Positions 1 to 3,882 of a stretch of DNA of 6,559 nt are shown in pieces. Made by a program: the position numbers and the translations under genes. This stretch comes from SIG607 sp045537575 (GTDB taxonomy: Bacteria > Bacillota > Clostridia > Oscillospirales > Acutalibacteraceae): the NCBI GenBank assembly GCA_045537575.1, contig JAZSPU010000036.1, forward strand, positions 1 to 6,559. The letters are read 5' to 3'. Numbering within the stretch: position 1 is the first letter of the stretch; the number at the start of each line of letters is the position of its first letter. The notes under the pieces were generated by a model. The model ran no database searches. It was not told the origin of the DNA and saw only the letters and a list, made by a program, of their open reading frames with translations.

Positions 1-927
1 CACCAGTGTAATGCCAAAGATGAAGGCCGTGACTTGCACCGTGTGCACAAGCGACGAAGAGAGAATATGCTTCCAGCGTGAGCTTTCGTGATGGTGGTGA
101 TGGTCGTGGTCGTGACAACCGCAACTGCACTCTTCACCGTGTTCATGATGATGCTCGTGATGATGCTCATGATGATGCTCGTCCTCGTGATGATGGTGAT
201 GATGGCCGCACTCCTCATCATGTTCGTGGTGATGATGGTGGTGATGGTGACATTCACAGTTTTCGTCATCACATTCTTCGCCTTCGTGATGGTGATGTTC
301 TTTTTCCAGTTCTTTCAAATCGTGGCTTAAGCTATTCTTTTGTTCAAGGGCAGAAAGAATAACCTTACCGTCGATTTCATCCCAATCGGTAGTGATAATA
401 ACAGCCTTTTCATTAAGATTTCTTATAAGCTCAACAGCTTTTTTAAGCTTTTCTTCGCTTATGTCTTTGGTACGGCTTAAAATTATGGCACCTGCATTTT
501 CTATCTGATTGTTATAAAACTCACCGAAGTTCTTCATATAAATTTTTGCTTTGGTAGCATCGGCAACGGTTATAAAGCTGTTAAGCTGGATATCCTCTAT
601 CTGAAGACCTTTTACCGCCTTGATAACGTCGCTTAATTTTCCTACACCCGAAGGCTCGATAAGTATTCTGTCAGGAGAAAACTTTTCAATAACTTCCCTT
701 AAAGAAGCGGCAAAATCGCCTACCAAGGAACAGCAAATGCATCCCTGATTCATTTCGGTAATCTGAACGCCTGCTTCCTTTAAAAAGCCCGAGTCTATAC
801 CGATTTCTCCAAATTCGTTTTCGATAATAACAATTTGCTCACCCTCAAAGGCTTCTTTCAAAAGCTTTTTAATAAGCGTGGTTTTACCCGCACCTAAAAA
901 TCCTGAAAAAATATCAATCTTAGTCAT
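1..927 (-). CDS. CobW/P47K-family (G3E) GTPase with His-rich linker, fused in frame to a putative metal-transporter membrane segment; 3' end outside window
   Basis: The frame is open for 309 codons from ATG at 927 and runs off the window. Seen: residues 1-195 carry a G3E GTPase core. Walker A is GFLGAGKT (9-16), the metal-binding GCICC motif is at 62-66, EPSG (91-94) replaces the usual DxxG, and SRTKD (151-155) stands at the NKxD position. Known of the family: G3E GTPases are metal chaperones or insertases using GTP hydrolysis. Instead of the usual CobW C-terminal domain, residues 211-280 hold 36 His and 7 Cys. The protein then continues as RWKHIL and a hydrophobic stretch (about 290-309, with HTVQVTAFIFG). 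That stretch resembles the start of the second half of 10-TM putative heavy-metal exporters (ArsP_2 type); this is from memory and uncertain. Inferred role: metal handling coupled to membrane transport. Start choice: AGAGG (936-940 on the other strand) lies 8 bases upstream. GTPase call is firm, the transporter part is tentative. Confidence 0.88.
   Translation of the reverse strand, partial: MTKIDIFSGFLGAGKTTLIKKLLKEAFEGEQIVIIENEFGEIGIDSGFLKEAGVQITEMNQGCICCSLVGDFAASLREVIEKFSPDRILIEPSGVGKLSDVIKAVKGLQIEDIQLNSFITVADATKAKIYMKNFGEFYNNQIENAGAIILSRTKDISEEKLKKAVELIRNLNEKAVIITTDWDEIDGKVILSALEQKNSLSHDLKELEKEHHHHEGEECDDENCECHHHHHHHHEHDEECGHHHHHHEDEHHHEHHHEHHHEHGEECSCGCHDHDHHHHHESSRWKHILSSSLVHTVQVTAFIFGITLV
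88..297 (-). repeat. His-codon-rich tract encoding the metal-binding linker of the GTPase
   Basis: This tract encodes residues 211-280, in which 36 of 70 residues are His, arranged as runs such as HHHH, HHHHHHHH, HHHHHH and repeated EHHH units. It also has seven Cys (219, 224, 226, 240, 267, 269, 271), and most of the rest are Glu, Asp and Gly. At the DNA level it is a low-complexity CAT/CAC/GAG repeat. That also produces spurious open frames on the plus strand. Such linkers are known to bind Zn, Ni, Co or Mn; which metal applies here cannot be read from sequence. Confidence 0.93.
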
Positions 928-960
928 AAAAAATACCTCTTTTATAATTTTAACTAAATT

Positions 961-989
961 ATTATACTACATTTATTCTAAAAATGCAA
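961..989 (-). promoter_or_regulatory. Promoter of the GTPase gene
   Basis: On the minus strand a perfect -10 TATAAT (961-966) lies 17 bases from a weak -35 TTGCAT (984-989). Transcription would start near 954, leaving a leader of about 27 bases with the AGAGG ribosome binding site. The weak -35 combined with the flanking direct repeats suggests a regulated promoter; the regulation is inferred. Confidence 0.6.
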
Positions 990-1003
990 ATTTATTCTAA
1001 AAA
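971..1003. repeat. Pair of 14-base direct repeats over the GTPase promoter (candidate operator)
   Basis: The sequence ATTTATTCTAAAAA occurs at 971-984 and again at 990-1003, a 19-base step. One copy fills most of the spacer between -35 and -10, and the other sits just upstream of the -35. The second copy also overlaps the T-tract of the tRNA-Leu terminator. This placement fits a repressor or activator site. AT-rich repeats can also arise by chance, and no known metal-regulator box is recognised. Confidence 0.45.
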
Positions 1004-1033
1004 AATAAGACAGCCATATGACTGTCTTATTTT
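999..1033 (-). terminator. Intrinsic terminator of tRNA-Leu
   Basis: A 12-base-pair stem (1002-1013 with 1022-1033) closes an 8-base loop containing the palindrome CATATG. On the minus strand it is followed by seven T (999-1005). The stem begins at the last base of the encoded CCA, so there is almost no trailer. The hairpin is nearly symmetrical, with A- and T-runs on both sides, so it might work weakly in the other direction too. Confidence 0.8.
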
Positions 1034-1119
1034 GGTGCCGCTGACCGGACTTGAACCGGTACGGTATCGCTACCGAGGGATTTTAAGTCCCTTGTGTCTG
1101 CCTATTCCACCACAGCGGC
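1033..1119 (-). tRNA. tRNA-Leu (anticodon TAA), CCA encoded
   Basis: Read on the minus strand, the acceptor stem GCCGCTG pairs with CAGCGGC, followed by discriminator A and an encoded CCA. The anticodon loop CTTAAAA, closed by a GGGA/TCCC stem, gives anticodon TAA. A long variable arm (CGGTA-GCGA-TACCG) marks a class II tRNA, as expected for leucine. The T arm is ACCGG-TTCAAGT-CCGGT. Length is 87 bases including CCA. Confidence 0.97.
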
Positions 1120-1136
1120 ATATTCGTAACAAAAGA

Positions 1137-1165
1137 ATAATACAATATTTTAATCAAAAAGTCAA
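1137..1165 (-). promoter_or_regulatory. Promoter of tRNA-Leu
   Basis: On the minus strand TTGACT (1160-1165) and TATTAT (1137-1142) are separated by 17 bases. The start would fall near 1130, about ten bases before the mature tRNA. The strength fits a stable-RNA gene. It is divergent from the promoter of the regulator operon. Confidence 0.8.
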
Positions 1166-1212
1166 GAGTTAAGTGAAAAATGATTAAAAATTTTCTTTTT
1201 GCGTTAGTTATA

Positions 1213-1241
1213 TTGACTTTCACGCTTTAATCTGTTAAAAT
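1213..1241 (+). promoter_or_regulatory. Promoter of the TrpR-like/methyltransferase/hslO operon
   Basis: TTGACT (1213-1218) is followed after 17 bases by TAAAAT (1236-1241). The tandem octamer TGTTAAAA-TGTTAAAA (1233-1248) covers the -10 and the likely start site. It could be an operator, possibly for the TrpR-like product itself; that is speculation from position only. Confidence 0.7.
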
Positions 1242-1269
1242 GTTAAAAAATGATATACGAGGTTAGCTT

Positions 1270-1554
1270 ATGAACGCTCAACAAAAGAAAACTGCTGAAG
1301 ATTTTTTTAAGGCTATTATCAGCTTAAAGGATATGGATGAATGTGCCGACTTCTTCAGCGATATGTGTACTTCTAAGGAAGTTTTGTCTATAGCACAGCG
1401 TTATACCGTTGCAAAAATGCTTAAGGAAAGACGTGTGTATAGCGAAATAGTTAAGGAAACAGGTGCAAGTACTGCCACAGTAAGCCGTGTTAAAAGAGTG
1501 CTTAGTGACGGAACGGGTGCAGTTTCTAATCTGATTGAAAGAAACAGCGACTAA
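1270..1554 (+). CDS. yerC: TrpR-like DNA-binding protein, YerC/YecD family
   Basis: This 94-residue protein has the length and pattern of the YerC/YecD family, relatives of the Trp repressor found in Firmicutes. Seen: an all-helical N-terminal part (residues 8-53, with LSIAQRYTVAKMLKE), then a helix-turn-helix at about 56-78 (YSEIVKETGASTATVSRVKR) in the position of the TrpR reading head. Start ATG at 1270 has GAGG (1259-1262) seven bases upstream. The family's ligand and targets are not established, so tryptophan regulation should not be assumed. It is the first gene of a three-gene operon, and its stop codon overlaps the next start in TAATG. Autoregulation through the repeated octamer in its promoter is possible but inferred. 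Family assignment is confident; the target is unknown. Confidence 0.92.
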   Translation: MNAQQKKTAEDFFKAIISLKDMDECADFFSDMCTSKEVLSIAQRYTVAKMLKERRVYSEIVKETGASTATVSRVKRVLSDGTGAVSNLIERNSD

Positions 1555-2297
1555 TGGAGTACGGTATTTTCTCACGTTTTTATGACGGTTTAACAGGCAA
1601 CGTTGATTACGAAAACTCGGCAGATTTTCTCTGTCGGGTTTTTGAAAAGTATGACCGACTGCCAACCCTTCTGCTTGACGTTGGCTGCGGTACGGGTGGA
1701 TATTCCCTATGCTTTGCCCAAAAGGGAATAGAGGTTATAGGCGCAGACCCTTCGGTTGCTATGCTGGAAATTGCACAGGCAAAAGCAAAGGAAAAGGGGC
1801 TTGATATTCTGTTTCTTAATCAGTCGGGGCAGGAGCTTGACCTATTCGGCACCGTTGACGGAGCTGTGGCTTGTCTTGATACCGTTAATCACGTTACCGA
1901 AAAGAGAGAACTTTTAAAATTCTTTAAAAAAGTATCCCTCTTTTTAGAAAAGGACAGACTTTTTATTTTTGATGCTAATACTGTTTATAAGCACGAATGT
2001 GTTTTGGCTGACAACTGCTTTGTTTTCGAGGATGAACAGCTTTACTGTGTATGGCAGAATTTTTACGATAAACAAAGAAAAATTACCGATATTTCTCTTG
2101 ATTTTTTCGTTAAAGACTCGGATAAGTATATAAGGGAAAGCGAAGAATTTAGTGAGAGAGCATACAGCGATATTGAACTTTGCGAAATGCTTAATAAATC
2201 GGGCTTTAAGGTGCTTGATATTTTAGGTGAAAATTCGTTTAACAAACCGAAGAAAAGCGAAGAGAGACAGATATTCGTCTGCAGAAAGGTGAAATAA
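1554..2297 (+). CDS. Class I SAM-dependent methyltransferase
   Basis: The 247-residue product has the Rossmann-type methyltransferase fold. Seen: motif I LLDVGCGTGGY (40-50) binds SAM, the acidic residue after strand 2 is in GADPS (63-67), and CLDTVNHV (108-115) occupies the motif IV position. The C-terminal half (about 160-245) is the substrate-facing part and gives no clear specificity. The N-terminal Y-x-x-x-x-x-x-YD pattern is common in small-molecule methyltransferases. The substrate is not recognisable. The start codon shares its A with the TAA stop of the regulator, and only a weak purine stretch (near 1538-1543) precedes it. Translation is therefore probably coupled to the upstream gene. 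It overlaps hslO by the same TAATG arrangement, so all three proteins are likely co-produced. Confidence 0.92.
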   Translation: MEYGIFSRFYDGLTGNVDYENSADFLCRVFEKYDRLPTLLLDVGCGTGGYSLCFAQKGIEVIGADPSVAMLEIAQAKAKEKGLDILFLNQSGQELDLFGTVDGAVACLDTVNHVTEKRELLKFFKKVSLFLEKDRLFIFDANTVYKHECVLADNCFVFEDEQLYCVWQNFYDKQRKITDISLDFFVKDSDKYIRESEEFSERAYSDIELCEMLNKSGFKVLDILGENSFNKPKKSEERQIFVCRKVK

Positions 2298-3178
2298 TGG
2301 GAAAACTTATAAGAACTATTACAAGTGACGGCGCAATTATGGCAACCGCCCTTGATTCTACCGATATAGTAGCAAAGGCCGAAGAATTTTTTGAGACAAG
2401 TGCAGTTGTAACCGCCGCTCTGGGCAGACTTCTTACTGCTACCTCTATAATGGGCAATATGATGAAGGGCGAAAAGGATACCGTAACCGTTCGCATTAAT
2501 GCTGACGGTCCTATTGGCGCTCTTGTTTGCGTTGCCGATGCAAAGGGAAACGTAAGAGGCTACGTTACTAATCCGAGGGTTGAAATTCCCTTAAAGGAAA
2601 ACGGAAAGCTTGACGTTGGCGGCGCAGTAGGCACAGATGGACTTTTATATGTAATAAAGGATATCGGAATGAAGGAGCCCTACAGTGGTTCTGTTCCGCT
2701 TGTATCGGGCGAGATAGCCGAGGACATTACAGCTTACTATGCAGTAAGTGAACAGATTCCCTCTGTTTGCGCTTTGGGTGTGCTGGTTAATCCTGACCTT
2801 ACCGTAAAAAAAGCAGGTGGTGTTCTTATTCAGCTTCTCCCCGGCGCCGATAATTCTACAATTGATAAACTGGAAGAAAATCTTAAGCATATCCGTCCAG
2901 TTACAACTATGATGGATGAGGGAATGGATATTAAGGATATAGTCTTTACAATGCTTGAGGGCTTTGAGACCGAAGTGCTTTATGAAACCGAAACCCATTA
3001 TAACTGTCCCTGTAACAGAGAAAGGGTAAAGGGTGTGCTGTCAAGTATAAGCAAAGAAGAGCTTATTTCTATGGCTGAGGAAATGCCTGAAATCAAGGTG
3101 GAATGTCATTTCTGCAATAAATCCTACGTCTTTTCTCCTGCCGAAATAAAGGCTTTTGCAGAGGAAAAAGACGCTTAA
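2297..3178 (+). CDS. hslO: Hsp33, redox-regulated molecular chaperone
   Basis: The 293-residue protein matches Hsp33 across its full length. Known: Hsp33 is a cytoplasmic holdase activated by oxidation; four Cys bind zinc when reduced and form disulfides with zinc release under oxidative and unfolding stress. Seen: the N-terminal core includes LIRTITSDGAIMATALDST and the VGGAVGTDGLLYVIKD region (107-122). The redox switch has all four cysteines, as C237-x-C239 (NCPCNRERV) and C270-x-x-C273 (ECHFCNKSY). Start ATG at 2297 has AAAGGTG (2285-2291) five bases upstream and overlaps the methyltransferase stop. It is last in the operon. No GC-rich terminator follows, only A/T tracts up to the tRNA promoter at 3210, so some read-through into the tRNA cluster is plausible. 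Confidence 0.98.
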   Translation: MGKLIRTITSDGAIMATALDSTDIVAKAEEFFETSAVVTAALGRLLTATSIMGNMMKGEKDTVTVRINADGPIGALVCVADAKGNVRGYVTNPRVEIPLKENGKLDVGGAVGTDGLLYVIKDIGMKEPYSGSVPLVSGEIAEDITAYYAVSEQIPSVCALGVLVNPDLTVKKAGGVLIQLLPGADNSTIDKLEENLKHIRPVTTMMDEGMDIKDIVFTMLEGFETEVLYETETHYNCPCNRERVKGVLSSISKEELISMAEEMPEIKVECHFCNKSYVFSPAEIKAFAEEKDA

Positions 3179-3190
3179 AAAAATTTTTTT

Positions 3191-3238
3191 AAAAAAGTTA
3201 AAAAAAGTGTTGACAAACCGAAGTCATTGTGGTATTAT
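3191..3238 (+). promoter_or_regulatory. Strong promoter of the tRNA cluster with A-tract upstream element
   Basis: A consensus -35 TTGACA (3210-3215) and -10 TATTAT (3233-3238) are 17 bases apart. A-tracts at 3191-3207 sit where an UP element would contact the polymerase alpha subunit. The start is near 3245, giving a leader of about 37 bases. The GC-rich stretch GTCGCCGG follows the likely start site. This is a typical stable-RNA promoter. Confidence 0.88.
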
Positions 3239-3281
3239 ATCAAAGTCGCCGGTACGTAAAACACGGGTAGCGGTTCGATGT

Positions 3282-3357
3282 GGGAGCATAGCTCAGCTGG
3301 GAGAGCATCTGCCTTACAAGCAGAGGGTCATAGGTTCGAGCCCTATTGTTCCCACCA
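3282..3357 (+). tRNA. tRNA-Val (anticodon TAC), CCA encoded
   Basis: Acceptor GGGAGCA pairs with TGTTCCC (one G-T pair). The D arm is GCTC/GAGC, anticodon loop CTTACAA is closed by TCTGC/GCAGA, and the T arm is ATAGG-TTCGAGC-CCTAT. Discriminator A is followed by CCA. Length is 76 bases. It is the first of four tRNAs in one transcript. Confidence 0.97.
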
Positions 3358-3364
3358 TTTTTAT

Positions 3365-3441
3365 GGCCTGGTAGTTCAGCTGGTTAGAACGCTAGCCTGT
3401 CACGCTAGAGGTCGTGGGTTCGAGCCCCATCCAGGTCGCCA
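3365..3441 (+). tRNA. tRNA-Asp (anticodon GTC), CCA encoded
   Basis: Acceptor GGCCTGG pairs with CCAGGTC. The anticodon loop CTGTCAC is closed by CTAGC/GCTAG. The T arm is GTGGG-TTCGAGC-CCCAT. Discriminator G, the aspartate identity base, is followed by CCA. It lies seven bases after tRNA-Val. Confidence 0.97.
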
Positions 3442-3447
3442 CTTTTT

Positions 3448-3523
3448 GCCTCTGTAGCTCAGTTGGTAGAGCAGGGGACTGAAAATCCCCGTGTCGTTGG
3501 TTCGATTCCGACCGGAGGCACCA
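3448..3523 (+). tRNA. tRNA-Phe (anticodon GAA), CCA encoded
   Basis: Acceptor GCCTCTG pairs with CGGAGGC. The anticodon loop CTGAAAA is closed by GGGGA/TCCCC. The T arm is GTTGG-TTCGATT-CCGAC, with discriminator A and CCA. It lies six bases after tRNA-Asp. Confidence 0.97.
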
Positions 3524-3532
3524 TTTGAATAT

Positions 3533-3608
3533 GCGGATTTAGCTCATCTGGTAGAGCGCCACCTTGCCAAGGTGGAGGTAGCGGGTTCGAGCCCCGTAAT
3601 CCGCTCCA
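3533..3608 (+). tRNA. tRNA-Gly (anticodon GCC), CCA encoded
   Basis: Acceptor GCGGATT pairs with AATCCGC. The anticodon loop TTGCCAA is closed by CCACC/GGTGG. The T arm is GCGGG-TTCGAGC-CCCGT. Discriminator T, usual for bacterial glycine tRNAs, is followed by CCA. It is the last gene of the cluster. Confidence 0.97.
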
Positions 3609-3610
3609 AA

Positions 3611-3642
3611 AAATAAAGCACTTCGAAAGAAGTGCTTTATTT
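3611..3642 (+). terminator. Intrinsic terminator of the tRNA cluster
   Basis: A perfect 14-base-pair stem (3611-3624 with 3629-3642) is capped by a GAAA tetraloop; its centre is AAGCACTTC-GAAA-GAAGTGCTT. The stem runs into a T-tract on the plus strand. It begins two bases after the CCA of tRNA-Gly. Confidence 0.93.
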
Positions 3643-3648
3643 TTATCC

Positions 3649-3789
3649 AATCCGAAGGATTGGTATGGCATCACGCATCAGCGTGTATTCCCTTCGGATT
3701 GTTTCCATACCACCTACGGTGAATTCCATCCAATACTTCGTGTTGCTTACATTCCGTCTGCGACGGATTACATACAATGCTTTGCATTG
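3649..3789. repeat. Array of short hairpins with 22-base periodicity, no gene
   Basis: The gap between the tRNA terminator and the next promoter contains no plausible gene. It holds consecutive small inverted repeats: AATCC-GAA-GGATT (3649-3661), CACGC-ATCA-GCGTG (3672-3685), a weak TCC-CTTC-GGA (3689-3698), CACC-TAC-GGTG (3711-3721), CAATAC-TTC-GTGTTG (3731-3745), TCCGTC-TGC-GACGGA (3753-3767) and CAATGC-TTT-GCATTG (3775-3789). The last four centres fall at 3716, 3738, 3760 and 3782, exactly 22 apart. The last three hairpins share a 6-3-6 geometry with 7-base linkers containing TTACAT. Stems differ in sequence yet still pair. Function is unknown; it may be a dispersed intergenic repeat or a structured RNA. 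Confidence 0.7.
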
Positions 3790-3819
3790 ATTCAGTGTAT
3801 TTATGCATTTTTCAATAAC

Positions 3820-3848
3820 TTGCCTTTTTTATTTTTTTATGATATACT
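3820..3848 (+). promoter_or_regulatory. Promoter of the GLUG-repeat surface protein gene
   Basis: TTGCCT (3820-3825) and TATACT (3843-3848) are 17 bases apart, with a T-rich spacer. A start near 3855 leaves a leader of about 28 bases with the AAGGGG ribosome binding site (3869-3874). A second TATAAT at 3856-3861 has no matching -35 and is less likely. Confidence 0.65.
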
Positions 3849-3882
3849 TACTATGTATAATTATATGTAAGGGGTTATTGTT

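Noticed and set aside
78..362. Two overlapping plus-strand open frames rich in Asp/Arg/His or Met/Val
   Set aside because: They are antisense readings of the His-codon tract in the minus-strand GTPase. Their composition is purely that of a CAT/CAC/GAG repeat and they have no ribosome binding site.
984..1172. Plus-strand 62-codon open frame containing LTGLEPVRYRYRG
   Set aside because: It is the reverse complement of the tRNA-Leu gene, a well-known type of spurious ORF.
1270..1554. Tryptophan repressor TrpR proper
   Set aside because: The protein fits the YerC/YecD subgroup of Firmicutes rather than proteobacterial TrpR, and no trp genes are nearby.
1324..2998. Minus-strand open frames opposite the regulator, methyltransferase and hslO genes
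   Set aside because: They lie antisense to well-supported genes, lack ribosome binding sites and resemble no family.
3156..3374. Plus-strand open frame containing GSIAQLGEHLPYKQ
   Set aside because: It reads through tRNA-Val and its leader. This peptide is a familiar tRNA-derived artefact in databases.
3459..3674. Minus-strand open frame containing PPVGIEPTTRGFSVP
   Set aside because: It is antisense to tRNA-Phe and tRNA-Gly and is again a tRNA artefact.
3649..3789. CRISPR array
   Set aside because: The hairpins are spaced at a fixed 22 bases but the repeated units are not identical, and there are no 30-40 base spacers or cas genes.
3533..3800. Phage or island attachment site at the 3' end of tRNA-Gly
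   Set aside because: No duplicated tRNA 3' segment and no integrase gene is visible in the window. The tRNA is followed directly by its own terminator.
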